Shown here: one piece after another, positions 26,733-36,175 of the stretch
Numbering within the stretch: position 1 is the first letter of the stretch
How the letters are laid out: each line of letters starts with the position of its first letter
Origin: Dyadobacter diqingensis
GTDB lineage: Bacteria > Bacteroidota > Bacteroidia > Cytophagales > Spirosomataceae
NCBI RefSeq assembly: GCF_024220585.1
Contig: NZ_JAMXKF010000001.1
Location: 1 to 64,000 of the forward strand
Length of the DNA: 64,000 bases
Reading direction: 5' to 3'
Notes under the pieces: generated by a model
Told to the model about the DNA's origin: nothing
Seen by the model: the letters and a program-made list of their open reading frames with translations, nothing else
Databases searched by the model: none
Made by a program: the position numbers and the translations under genes

Positions 26733-27587
26733 CTAAGACAATCTAGGCTCAAATCTTATAAATTCAATCTCATTAGAACTTATATCTTTTAAGACCGCAT
26801 CTACAACGTCATCTGCGGAGATACTTACTGTTTCCACATGTGTAGTAAGCCAGTCAAATTTATAGCCTACACAATGAACTTTCAACCATCCCATATCTGA
26901 GTGATATAAATATCCATCATCAAACAAAAATTCGTGGGTATAACTTCCATCGTCACGGCTGACTAATCGAATTTCGTTATCCATGTCAAGAAACGACTTT
27001 ATCTTGCCACCTGACCTATCACAAATGCTCAATTGTTCATTTAATCCATCGATACTAATAACACCTTTGTACTTTTCCAACTGTTCACGAAGCCTATTAA
27101 AGTTCTCGATCAGCCAATCGTTATCAAAGCTAACATTTCTTTGAATGTTTGTCGGCTCAGTAATTAATATCTCAACGGTCACATTCTTTAATCTTCCTTC
27201 CCAATCACACAATTTTGGCGCTCGAAGTTCCATTCTTCTTATGTCCTTATTATCTCCGTAGTTTGCGGCCCCCATTTGATATCCTGTCTTAGATATGAAT
27301 ATTCCTGTAAGATCTCCAATGTCCTCAATCGCCGCATAAAAGTCCCTCATCATTCCCAATTCAACATCTCTTCCTAAATTTTTACATTCGACGGCAAATT
27401 TTTTTCGTTCCCCTTTAATGATCTGCTCAAAATAGACATCGATTTGATGTCGAACTCCCGATCTGCCCAAGAGTTTAACATCGTGAGCGATATTTTCTAC
27501 TTCGGGCGAACGAGACAAGAAACTTTCAAAAATGAGCTTGGTGTAAATTTCGTATTGCTTTCCGCTTCTCACTTGATTTAGTTTCAT
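26733..27587 (-). CDS. Mrr-like restriction endonuclease (PD-(D/E)XK)
   Basis: The N-terminal 130 residues of this 284-residue protein form an Mrr-type nuclease. SGKQYEIYTKLIFESFL gives the leading helix, HQID carries D50 and FAVECKN carries E67 and K69; together these are the D-(x)n-ExK site. GRSG before it is typical of Mrr_cat domains. The C-terminal half is unassigned and may bind the HEPN partner or DNA. It is the first gene of a two-gene operon with the HEPN protein. No methyltransferase is adjacent, so it may be modification-dependent or triggered. Confidence 0.75.
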   Translation of the reverse strand: MKLNQVRSGKQYEIYTKLIFESFLSRSPEVENIAHDVKLLGRSGVRHQIDVYFEQIIKGERKKFAVECKNLGRDVELGMMRDFYAAIEDIGDLTGIFISKTGYQMGAANYGDNKDIRRMELRAPKLCDWEGRLKNVTVEILITEPTNIQRNVSFDNDWLIENFNRLREQLEKYKGVISIDGLNEQLSICDRSGGKIKSFLDMDNEIRLVSRDDGSYTHEFLFDDGYLYHSDMGWLKVHCVGYKFDWLTTHVETVSISADDVVDAVLKDISSNEIEFIRFEPRLS

Positions 27588-28056
27588 GATTTGATATTTC
27601 TATATTTGGTTCAATTGTGTGAGCTTTGATAACATCCCAAGGCTATCCTAATCTCAAGAGTTAAAATTATGAAAGTAAAGATATCAGAATCACCAAATTG
27701 CTTCTAATATTGACGGTTAATGTTATAGTTTTGTATGAATCAGTCATTCAAATAAGAGCATTTGAGATTTAAAGTCTTCGTCAAAGTCTGCTGATCCGTC
27801 TTCGACTATGTCGACAGAGCGTAATAATAATTTTCAGCGTTCAGTTTAACCACCGAATAATAAGTCGAAATTTTGAAAATAAAGAAAATCTATGAATTTG
27901 CAGCTAAAGCTGACATCCATAAAGTAATGTCACAATAATTTATATTAGGAATGGCTATTCATCTCTGAGCCAAGGAAGGCATTTGATTTTTAGTAAAAAG
28001 GGATATTCTAATATTGTAATAGAGAGATTCGAACGATTGACTAGATAATTGTAAAT
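27588..28056. other. Intergenic, no gene seen
   Basis: AT-rich DNA upstream of the Mrr-like gene with stops in all frames. It should contain that gene's minus-strand promoter, but I see no clear -33/-7 pair. Confidence 0.4.
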
Positions 28057-28383
28057 TTGATTGAGAAGGCAGATTTAAAACAACATAAACTCCAAGTTAT
28101 CGGAGACACCTTTATTGTTTATTTGGCATTAGATGAGTAGGATAGTCTGGAACACTATGCCGCAACGCTACATAAAATAATTACGAGCCACAATTGGGAG
28201 GAAATTCAGCCAAACTTATATGTAAACGCATACACATACATAACTTTTAGCCCAACTTTCGAGCCTGAGCCAATTCACGATTTCTTAAAACGTATTTTCG
28301 ACTCAATTATGACTCAGAAGGCAAATGGCATTATTTTTCAAACAGCAGGAGAAACAATATCAAGACTGGATTGGAATATTTAA
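28057..28383 (+). pseudogene. Degenerate hypothetical gene with one in-frame stop
   Basis: One frame reads LIEKADLKQHKLQVIGDTF to LALDE, hits TAG at 28138-28140, then continues for 80 residues (HKIITSHNWEEIQPNLYVNA, TFSPTFEPEPIHDFLKRIF) to TAA at 28381. Its composition is protein-like on both sides of the stop. I do not know the family. Most simply, it is the 3' part of a dead gene. Confidence 0.4.
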
Positions 28384-28453
28384 CAGATGGTATCTCATCG
28401 ATGAAGCCTATTTAAATATCCCACTGAAGCAGTTTGGGTTTAAACATAATATG

Positions 28454-29986
28454 CTAGAAATCAAACTGGATCCCAAAATACCACCCCCGAGGCTTACCAG
28501 AGAACCTGTAGGCAATATCTTGTTCCAAATTTGTAGTGGATTTTACAATGTCTCCTGCTCTTAATTTTTGAAGTGTAGCTTGCCAAGTCCAGACACCTCC
28601 TATGGAAAATGCAATTCTAGCCACCGGTATTGAAAGTCCGCTTCCTAATAGTAGAAATGGTCTTTTTTTCGTCGGATCCACACCAAATTGCACAAGAGGA
28701 GACATATATCGACTAGGTCCAAAACTGAAATTTAAAAAAGCTGCTGAAACAAAGGTGTCTTTAATAATTTCTTCCTCGGTAATCTTTAAATTATCATCAA
28801 CACCAAAACCAGCCAATTTTGTGTTTGACCAAAAACCTCCAACACTTAAGAAAACAGCTATGGGATCATATTTTTTAAATATTAACTTTCCAAGATTTGT
28901 TTTCTGCTTTTCTTTCAATTGAACGGCAGTGGAGTCAAACTCGTTTTCGATTAGAGTTAAAGAAGTTTGAATCTCCTTACCATCCTCTAATTCTATTATT
29001 CTTCCTTCATAATACTCGGTTCTTGCTATGAGATGTTCTTCTGAGCCCACTAAATACAATGAAGGTGTTCGAATCGGAACATCACCAGGTATTTTTAATG
29101 AGTTGGAAATCAATTTAAATATTGGATCAAATTTATCCACTAGGTTCTTTTTTGCTGCAAGGCTCACCGTTGCTTGCTTTATAAATTGAGTTATTTCGTT
29201 CTTTAGGTATCGTTCAGTCAATTTATCAGCCAAATTAATTTTCGCCAGTTCGGTTGGAATGCTTTCAATAGAGTTTTGGGTGGGAGTAATGACCAATTTC
29301 ACAATTTCAGAAATCGATTTCTTACTTTCAGGAATTGCAATATTCATATCACTAGCAGACTCAACACCAAATAGTTTGCCCGAAATTGATGCTATATCTC
29401 TTGTAATATTCTGCGAATTCAGCTCGTCAAGAACAGTGATCTTAGTTGTTAACGCATCGATTGCTGCGATTTCCGGTGCACTCAATGAAGCAGTTCTTAA
29501 ATGAAGATATAAAATTGTTAGTTCAACACTGTTGAAACCGTCGGGCGGATAGGTAATTTGTCCCGGAACAGGAGCGGCCAAGCCTGACGCCCTGACAGCG
29601 GATAAGCTTTCTTTTTTCTCGCTGGCGATATTTTTTTCGTTTGAAACAAATAAATTTTTGAGATTATCAAAATAGGCTTTCACGGCTGCGTCGTTTTCGT
29701 CAACATATATAGAGTCGGACCAGCTAAGCGTGTAATGGAGGGGATTTAGCCATTTTACAAAAATATTACAGGTCCTACTATTAATAGCAAAATGAGCACT
29801 CCCATTCCATCGTTCTTTACCAGCTTCATTATTTGGATTTTGGAAGGTTTCAATTTTTCTCCGATCTAAATTTAAATATATTTTATTTTCTGTGACCCTA
29901 GTTCCACGTATGGCCAGAGACTTCTGACCGCTTACGCAAAGGCAGCTTAATGTGAATACCAAAAGAAGTAGTAGACGTTTATTCAT
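28454..29986 (-). CDS. Secreted beta-barrel-like hypothetical protein
   Basis: The Met at 29986 begins a signal peptide (MNKRLLLLLVFTLSCLCVSG), giving 510 residues; the in-frame start at 30031 would lie inside the preceding gene. The protein ends in alternating hydrophobic strands and a terminal Phe (GWYFGIQFDF), the pattern of outer-membrane proteins recognised by the BAM complex. The middle is helical and unassigned. It is the last gene of a three-gene operon with two lipoprotein metalloproteases, so it may export, anchor or be the substrate of those enzymes. No specific family is recognised. Confidence 0.65.
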   Translation of the reverse strand: MNKRLLLLLVFTLSCLCVSGQKSLAIRGTRVTENKIYLNLDRRKIETFQNPNNEAGKERWNGSAHFAINSRTCNIFVKWLNPLHYTLSWSDSIYVDENDAAVKAYFDNLKNLFVSNEKNIASEKKESLSAVRASGLAAPVPGQITYPPDGFNSVELTILYLHLRTASLSAPEIAAIDALTTKITVLDELNSQNITRDIASISGKLFGVESASDMNIAIPESKKSISEIVKLVITPTQNSIESIPTELAKINLADKLTERYLKNEITQFIKQATVSLAAKKNLVDKFDPIFKLISNSLKIPGDVPIRTPSLYLVGSEEHLIARTEYYEGRIIELEDGKEIQTSLTLIENEFDSTAVQLKEKQKTNLGKLIFKKYDPIAVFLSVGGFWSNTKLAGFGVDDNLKITEEEIIKDTFVSAAFLNFSFGPSRYMSPLVQFGVDPTKKRPFLLLGSGLSIPVARIAFSIGGVWTWQATLQKLRAGDIVKSTTNLEQDIAYRFSGKPRGWYFGIQFDF

Positions 29987-30011
29987 AATTTCTAATGTTT
30001 GAAAGATCCAT

Positions 30012-31178
30012 TTACTTTTTTGGAGGTGCAATGAATGAAAGATAAGATAGTCGATAAGTTGGTGTGATTACCGTTGCATTTTCTACGATGAGTTTGAACT
30101 TAATCCATTGACCTGGCTTCAATACTTTTGTAAAATAATTCCAGGCCCCTTCCCTCGGATCCGGACAACTTATGCCTTTTACATATACATTTAGATTTGT
30201 GCGATTAGGGTTAAAGTTCTTTTGATAGCCAATTATCCTAACTCTCGCATCTGAACTTACGAGAAATCCCAAATCTTCGTCATATTTTGCTTCTTCAAGG
30301 TTTAAAATTACTCCCGTTAACGTATCCCGAAGGATCATTTCGCTAACTAGCTCATCGTCTTGCTCAAAACCAGTTAATCCATTGCTAATGATACTGTCAA
30401 GTTGGCATCCATTCATAAACTCAGAGTGGAATCGATAGATTGATGAGTCCGACAATAATTCTGAGCAATTGAAATAATTATTATCAAAAAAATTTAGGGG
30501 GTCGTCAGGATCGAAGTCTGGCGGTGGTGGAATTGGAATGGTAAATGCTTGATCAAATGCCTTTTGCCAGCCATCTATAATTGCAGTAAATCGCACTGCT
30601 TTTTGAGGATGAGTAATACTCACACGAGAATCTTGTAACAAACTTGAAATCATAATCCAGGTTGACTGATCTTGTTTTGCTCCCATGCGGTAAAGTAAAA
30701 ATCCTGCGAACTTGTCCGCTTGCAATTCTTGCCTGTACCGAATTGTCGAATCATTAGAAAGAACATGCCCATAGAGGTGATGGCCGATTTCGTGCGCTAG
30801 AATAAATGTTGATTGCCAGAAGTCAGTTCTGGAAAGCTTATCCGCATCCTCAATAAAGTCTTTATTATAAATTATGATCTTTTTATCTTCATAAGTCGTG
30901 GCCAAGGCGTTCGGGACGTTGCCCTGGAAAATTATTAGATCTTGCTCAATACCGGAAAAATCCTGAAGCGATTCAATAATTCTTACCGCTTTTTTGCTTG
31001 GTAAAGTAAGCTCATACTTCATTTTTAACGAATCGCCCACATCAAATGCGGCACAGAAATTCATTGAATTTAAATCAATGAATCCAAATTTGTCTCTATT
31101 TGGTGCTTCAAAATTCGCTCGTTTACAGGAAGAAAAACATAAACAGAGAATACATAAAATATGATTAACGTAAGTATA
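30012..31178 (-). CDS. Lipoprotein zinc metallopeptidase (HEIGHH type)
   Basis: The start at 31178 (MYTYVNHILCILCLCFSSC) gives a lipoprotein signal with Cys after CFSS; the protein is 388 residues long. The zinc site is HEIGHH (H129, E130, H133), and RQELQADKFAG supplies a later Glu and Asp as in M48-like gluzincins. It should sit on the outer membrane or in the periplasm and cut proteins. Its start overlaps the end of the metzincin gene by 14 bases. The C-terminal half (from about 180) has no recognised domain and may bind cell-surface or substrate proteins. Confidence 0.75.
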   Translation of the reverse strand, partial: YTYVNHILCILCLCFSSCKRANFEAPNRDKFGFIDLNSMNFCAAFDVGDSLKMKYELTLPSKKAVRIIESLQDFSGIEQDLIIFQGNVPNALATTYEDKKIIIYNKDFIEDADKLSRTDFWQSTFILAHEIGHHLYGHVLSNDSTIRYRQELQADKFAGFLLYRMGAKQDQSTWIMISSLLQDSRVSITHPQKAVRFTAIIDGWQKAFDQAFTIPIPPPPDFDPDDPLNFFDNNYFNCSELLSDSSIYRFHSEFMNGCQLDSIISNGLTGFEQDDELVSEMILRDTLTGVILNLEEAKYDEDLGFLVSSDARVRIIGYQKNFNPNRTNLNVYVKGISCPDPREGAWNYFTKVLKPGQWIKFKLIVENATVITPTYRLSYLSFIAPPKK

Positions 31179-31992
31179 CATCTGTAATAGTTCTTTTGTC
31201 TTCTTTTGAAATTCGTACATTTATCGGTGTAGTGTAACCATCCTCTGTTAAACTTGCAGGAATGTGGTACATCATTATGGAAAGTGGATCATATTTTCCA
31301 CCTATAATTTGGTTTTGGGAGTAACGATCAAAAATGTTTAGTTTAATGTCCTTTATTTTCCAAAAATTTGGATAGCCCATATAGTAAGCATATACAGAAT
31401 CAACATTCCACTTAATTTTGTTTCCATTAGGCAGCTGGTGTTCATGTACCAATCCAATAGCGTGGCCGAACTCATGAAGAACAACGCTTTGAAATAATGA
31501 ATCTATTTCCTCCTCTTCCAACCACCCAAAATTCATCGAAGGACGCCTATTTTTCGAATCGGTTCCAATCGATGACCATGAAACCCCTTTTTGAGCAAAA
31601 GAAATTTTGATATCGGCATTTTGAGAATTAGGCACATACATAAATTTGGCTCCGATTAACGGCTCCCAAGCGGAGGCAATATTTTGAACTCGTTTTTGAA
31701 TACTTTGAACTCCATCAATAAACGTTACAGTAATCACTTTGCTTTTTCCAGGTGCCCATCTCCACCTAGTGGCTGATAAAACCCCAGCACTAAGCCCCTC
31801 TACTTTATCAATGTATGAATCTGGAATAAGTTCCGTACACAATCTCACATGAGGAGGAATGGAGTCTTTTGCCACAATTTCACTTGTCTTTTCTTGCGAG
31901 TCAGAGTTATTTTTTGACGTACAAGATACAGTAAGCAACACGAGTACTAAACAGACTACGAATGAACACCAAAACGCTTGTAGTTTTAACAT
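31165..31992 (-). CDS. Lipoprotein astacin/matrixin-type metalloprotease
   Basis: This 275-residue protein begins with a lipoprotein signal (lipobox LLTVSC). Its metzincin zinc signature is HEFGHAIGLVHEH (H173, H177, H183, with the astacin-type Glu after the third His), and a Met-turn follows at SIMMY. It is a secreted zinc endopeptidase attached by lipid. It is the first gene of the operon with the second metallopeptidase and the barrel-like protein. Possible roles are host or prey protein degradation or activation of its neighbours; both are inference. Confidence 0.85.
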   Translation of the reverse strand: MLKLQAFWCSFVVCLVLVLLTVSCTSKNNSDSQEKTSEIVAKDSIPPHVRLCTELIPDSYIDKVEGLSAGVLSATRWRWAPGKSKVITVTFIDGVQSIQKRVQNIASAWEPLIGAKFMYVPNSQNADIKISFAQKGVSWSSIGTDSKNRRPSMNFGWLEEEEIDSLFQSVVLHEFGHAIGLVHEHQLPNGNKIKWNVDSVYAYYMGYPNFWKIKDIKLNIFDRYSQNQIIGGKYDPLSIMMYHIPASLTEDGYTTPINVRISKEDKRTITDVYLR

Positions 31993-32482
31993 CTCTCAAT
32001 ATGAAGGTTTACTTTATTTTTTGAATATTAATTAACCACTTATAAAGATTAATTCACAGTTCATTTTCACAATAATTTTTTAGTATATATGAATAATCAG
32101 TTCAGTTTAATTAATCATGCTTGTTCAATACAAGCTTTTAAAACAAACAAATTTTAGTAACAAAGTTCTTCTATCGAGCAACTGATATAAGGCAGAACCA
32201 TTCCTTCAATAGACAATATTTACTATTTCCGCAAAAGTCAAAGTAATGTCTCGATTTTTTGCATATTTTCAAATTGGAATATTAAGCTATGCCCCGAGTT
32301 CAATCGCTGGATAGTGGCCTTAAATAAACTCGATTCTACTTGGAGTGTATTTTATCTCCACAAGAGTGATCAACATAACTTCAATCAATATAAAAAGAAA
32401 AGGTTTTACCCTAGCTGAATTTTTAAAATACTTATTTAACGGCAGTCGACCTACTATCAAAAATATATAATCTATTAGAGTT
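31993..32482. other. Intergenic, no intact gene
   Basis: Very AT-rich DNA, about 490 bases, upstream of the metzincin gene. No coding frame or repeat is seen. It probably holds the protease operon promoter. Confidence 0.4.
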
Positions 32483-32623
32483 CTACTTACATCCTAATGG
32501 GTAATCAACAAATAATAACTTCAATTTCTTGTCCTGAATAGGATTACTGTGAGCAATTAATATGTATCCGTCCGATGATACCCATATTTTATTGAATTGA
32601 TAGAGTTCGTAATCTTGTTTCAT
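32483..32623 (-). pseudogene. C-terminal fragment of an unknown gene cut by an IS66 insertion
   Basis: The minus strand reads YELYQFNKIWVSSDGYILIA, then DKKLKLLFVDYPLGCK and a stop at 32483. The pattern (WVSSDGYILIA) looks like the last blade of a beta-propeller. The frame is cut off at the IS66 remnant, with only a chance ATG at 32623. It is likely the tail of a gene whose 5' part was lost. Confidence 0.35.
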
Positions 32624-32930
32624 GAAAAATGAGACAGAAAAAATGCGTGAACTGTATGATCAGTGGCAAACGCAAGGAATAAGTAAACAGGCTTTCTGCA
32701 ATCAGAATGGCATGGGATATCATAAATTTAATTACTGGGTTAAGAAATTCCGACACAAGAATGTTGCGCCTGTGGCACCCACCCGTGGGTTCAGCCAGAT
32801 ACCGGTTCAACAGCCGGGTGTAGTTGAACAAAACCAACATCTGCTGGCGGCCATTAGTTTTCCATCGGGAGCACGTATAGAGCTATTCGGCTCTCTGGAC
32901 GCATCATTTATTAGAAAGCTCATTCTTTAA
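32622..32930 (+). mobile_element. IS66-type accessory protein TnpA
   Basis: The 102-residue protein has the TnpA layout: MRELYDQWQTQGISKQAFCN and GYHKFNYWVKKFR (helix-turn-helix), then a second part LLAAISFPSGARIELFG. It is one of the small proteins required by IS66 elements. It is followed after 1 base by a truncated TnpB. The TnpC transposase is absent, so the element is dead. Confidence 0.7.
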
Positions 32931-32931
32931 T

Positions 32932-33090
32932 ATGTTGGCTTTATCTCACAGTTGCCGGTACTTTCTATACCGGAGCCCGACGGACATGCGTTTTGGGATC
33001 TATATCCTAGCTGGCCTGGTTCGGAATGAATTGGGTTTTGATCCCTCAAGCGGCGATGTCTTCGTTTTTCTGGGCAAGCTAAATCTGTAA
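32932..33090 (+). pseudogene. IS66 TnpB, 3'-truncated
   Basis: The frame encodes 52 residues: MLALSHSCRYFLYRSPTDMR, then SGDVFVFLGKLNL. This is the TnpB (IS66 Orf2) start. The usual RDRIKLLHWE continuation is replaced by a stop. Confidence 0.65.
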
Positions 33091-33107
33091 ATTTAATAAC
33101 TTACTTA

Positions 33108-33878
33108 CTATGCTGCATCACTCTGTATATTTAGACGCTTGTGTGCTAAGGCGGCTTGAACATTATTAACTATGTCATCAATATTCCTCTTCCTAACTGG
33201 CAAAGAGTTAAAAAAAGCAGATGCGGTGTATTCCACCGGTAATATGCGCTTACAAGACTCCCAAAAGATTTCTTCAGATACATCTGGAAATTCTGCATGA
33301 AATTCGCTGTAGAACTTATTAAAATAATTTATGGGTGCATCACGTGTCGATTCGATTGTCCAATCATCTGTTTTAAAATATTCATCGTTATCCTGAAGGA
33401 ATCCACTAATTACCCTAATGCAAAAACCAACACACGTTGTGTAATTTGCTTGTTCGATTGTTGTAAAATGCAGACCATCCTGATCATAGTAAGATCCATC
33501 AAAACGATAGCCAAACTTGGGATCTTGTTGTTTAATAATATTTTGACAATGAGCGAGAAAATCTATGCTAAATTCATCTCCATCTATTACTTCTAATTCT
33601 TTACAAAAGTACCACTGATCTACCGGAGCTGGCGCTTCAAGTAGTACTTCAACTGCTGTAAAGTGAAATAAAGAATAATTCCCATCAACACCAATCAGTA
33701 TTGCGGAGTGAATTCCAATCCCGTTTTCATCAACATGAATCGCTACCGCAACTGTATTTGGTAACAATTCTGAACCATCTTCAATTAAGATTAAATCTCT
33801 ATTTATCGTTTCGAGGGTCACCAATTTTATATTTTTAAAATAGTTTCTTTCCAGTTTTATTTTCAAGATGCTTAACAA
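33108..33878 (-). CDS. Hypothetical protein, possible permuted papain-like fold
   Basis: No family is recognised with confidence in this 256-residue protein. One segment has GIHSAILIG with a His on a predicted strand, and about 80 residues later TTCVGFCIRV has a Cys at a helix start. That His-before-Cys order is seen in circularly permuted NlpC/P60 and LRAT-like enzymes. The rest is unassigned. It overlaps the 3' end of the upstream gene by 44 bases, so the two are coupled. It could be a toxin or a hydrolase partner of the upstream protein; this is speculation. Confidence 0.5.
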   Translation of the reverse strand: MLSILKIKLERNYFKNIKLVTLETINRDLILIEDGSELLPNTVAVAIHVDENGIGIHSAILIGVDGNYSLFHFTAVEVLLEAPAPVDQWYFCKELEVIDGDEFSIDFLAHCQNIIKQQDPKFGYRFDGSYYDQDGLHFTTIEQANYTTCVGFCIRVISGFLQDNDEYFKTDDWTIESTRDAPINYFNKFYSEFHAEFPDVSEEIFWESCKRILPVEYTASAFFNSLPVRKRNIDDIVNNVQAALAHKRLNIQSDAA

Positions 33879-34782
33879 TTATACTTATGAGATCTTTAAA
33901 CTGACCATTTTCTTTAAAAGCTTTAGATGCAACTAGCATGCTTCTCATCTTATGCTTATCTACTAGATGGTGTGTAAATAATCTAACAAACTTTCTTGCC
34001 TCACCAAATCGTTGATTAACAATAAGATTTTTAAATTTCTCATGAATACGGAGTAAAGGCTCGGTGCCCGTGCCATTCATTATTTCTGCTATTTCAAGCC
34101 TAAATTCGTCATACAAGTCTTTTGTTAAGTAATTGTCACAAAATTCATAATAGATCTTGCCATCGCTTTTCATGCCAGTCCAAGCTGATAACATAACTGT
34201 GCTATAAAGCAAATTATTGACCTTCTGAGCTTGCTTTTCATCACACGATATCTTTTGTTTAACACCTTCAACTTCTACATGAATATTGGGTTTTTTACCC
34301 CCATTTTCAATAAGCTTACCGGTAATGAATTTTATGTCATAGTATTTGTCATCATTTTTACGTCTGGGTGATCTAACTGGTTTAATCGATTTCAGAATTT
34401 CAACAAAATCATAAGTCTCATTATCAAATTGAAACGAGGATTCGTAAGTTAGTCCATTGGCAGTTATTACCTTTTGTATATTTCTTACCTCTTCTAAATA
34501 GGTACCCTTTTGAGAATCTCTGTTAATAACATCAATGATGTTAGCTTGAATTTCTCTAACGTCTTCACCAACTATTGCCACACATGCGCTGCCACTTTTT
34601 ACTGAAATCTTAACATCCGACTCAGCTCTATTCTCCGCACTACTTTCAACATCTATCATCCTATTGAGAGCTTCCAAAATTACTACAAGCGACTTTGCGG
34701 CGCGTAAGGACATATTATTCAAATCGAGATCTGAACCATCAACTTCCTTGGTAATCTTAATTTCAATCGTAGGGCTCGGCAT
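33835..34782 (-). CDS. Hypothetical protein, first gene of a two-gene operon
   Basis: The start at 34782 (MPSPTIEIKITKEVDGSDLD) is preferred; the open frame extends back to 34920, but that part reads as non-coding. The 315-residue protein has an alpha/beta N-terminus (SLRAAKSLVVILEALNRMID, VKISVKSGSACVAIVG) and a helical C-terminus. I recognise no family. The large overlap with the next gene shows cotranslation. In this island, a defence or toxin-antitoxin role is possible but not shown. Confidence 0.55.
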   Translation of the reverse strand: MPSPTIEIKITKEVDGSDLDLNNMSLRAAKSLVVILEALNRMIDVESSAENRAESDVKISVKSGSACVAIVGEDVREIQANIIDVINRDSQKGTYLEEVRNIQKVITANGLTYESSFQFDNETYDFVEILKSIKPVRSPRRKNDDKYYDIKFITGKLIENGGKKPNIHVEVEGVKQKISCDEKQAQKVNNLLYSTVMLSAWTGMKSDGKIYYEFCDNYLTKDLYDEFRLEIAEIMNGTGTEPLLRIHEKFKNLIVNQRFGEARKFVRLFTHHLVDKHKMRSMLVASKAFKENGQFKDLISIIVKHLENKTGKKLF

Positions 34783-35217
34783 GGTTGTTGAATTTCTGAA
34801 AACAAGTATACGTAAAAAATGAGACTTTAAGTAAACTAACACAAAATCGTTAAAACCACTGACCAATGTACTAGTAGGTAATAAATGCATCAAGCTAGTC
34901 GCCGGGACTGAGTGATTCAAAATTCTTTACGCTTCGCTTTAATCCAGCAGACAAGTCAACAATGCAAAATAATCATTACTTTACTGTATTTTTAAATATT
35001 AATTCCAATTTTTCAATTTTCTCCTTTTAGTGGAACGTAGAGTATAATTCTCCATGCTAGTGAATCACCCACAGCTATTCCTAATCAATTACGTACTTAA
35101 ATTAACCTGAATTCGGGATAAGAAATAGCATATATATTATAAAAACAGGAGAAATATTGTTATGTTTAAATAACTGACATTCAAATATTTAACCAATAAA
35201 TCTCCATATTTTCAAAG
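34783..35217. other. Intergenic, no gene seen
   Basis: AT-rich spacer between the unknown operon and the IS982 remnant. It should contain the operon promoter and the left end of the IS. No other feature is clear. Confidence 0.4.
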
Positions 35218-36153
35218 GATAAAGTTATCGAAATATTTTGTACAGTAGACGATTTTTGTAAAGAATTTGAGCTACGTATTAAAGAATTAAAGCAAGTTCA
35301 GGTCAATGGAGAAAAGCGATATAGAAACAGGTCTTTATCCATGTCTGATTCTGAAATTCTAACTATTCTGATCTGTTTTCATTTGGGAGCACACAAAACA
35401 TTGAAACATTATTACCAACAAATAGTACAAGATCATTGGGCAGATTTCTTTCCTAAAAACCTGTCTTACAATCGTTTTGTGGAAGTGCAAAGCCGTTATT
35501 TTATTGTAATGGCTATGTTTTTGAAAGAGAAAGGATTAGGTAAATGTACTGGGATAAGTTTTATGGACAGTACTACACTGAAAGTTTGCAGGAATCAGAG
35601 AATTCATAACCATAAGGTATTTAAAACCTTAGCTGCAAGAGGTAAGTCATCAATGGGGTGGTTTTTTGGACGGGTCGCCGCTGCGATTTAAGTTGCACTT
35701 GGTTTGTAATGAAAAGGGAGAATTACTTTCTTTCTATTTGACCAAAGGCAATGTGGATGACCGGAATCCCAGACACATTAAAAAGCTAACTGAGCAGCTT
35801 TTTGGAAAAATTTATGCTGACAAGGGCTACCTATCGAAGGCAGTATGGGAAATGTTATTTGCAGATGGAATGCAATTAATTACAAAGGTTCGCAAGAATA
35901 TGGGGGACGCCCAGTCAAAGGACATATTATAGAGCTGAAAGACAAACTTTTACTTAGAAAAAGAGCGATCATTGAAACTATAAATGACGAATTAAAGAAT
36001 CTATGCCAGATAGAACATACCCGGCATAGATCTGTCAATAACTTCATAATGAATACACTTAGCGCCTTGATTGCCTATTGCTTCTTTCCTAAAAAGCCTT
36101 CACTTAATATCGAAGAAGTTCAAACAAACCAACTTTATCTATCTGTCGCTTAA
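35218..36153 (+). pseudogene. IS982-family transposase, broken by two frameshifts
   Basis: Three consecutive frames join into one IS982-type DDE transposase: VIEIFCTVDDFCKEFE to FMDSTTLKVCRNQRIHNHKV (first Asp), then FKLHLVCNEKGELLSFYLTK with YADKGYLS (second Asp), then [20 protein letters not shown] (Glu). Frame changes fall near 35680 and 35900. No ATG is seen at the extreme 5' end. The copy is inactive. Its right end abuts the AIPR gene stop. Confidence 0.8.
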
Positions 36154-36175
36154 ACCGAATTCACGTGAAATTACA

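Noticed and set aside
32589..32840. Minus-strand 83-residue frame
   Set aside because: Antisense to the IS66 TnpA gene, which has the clear family match.
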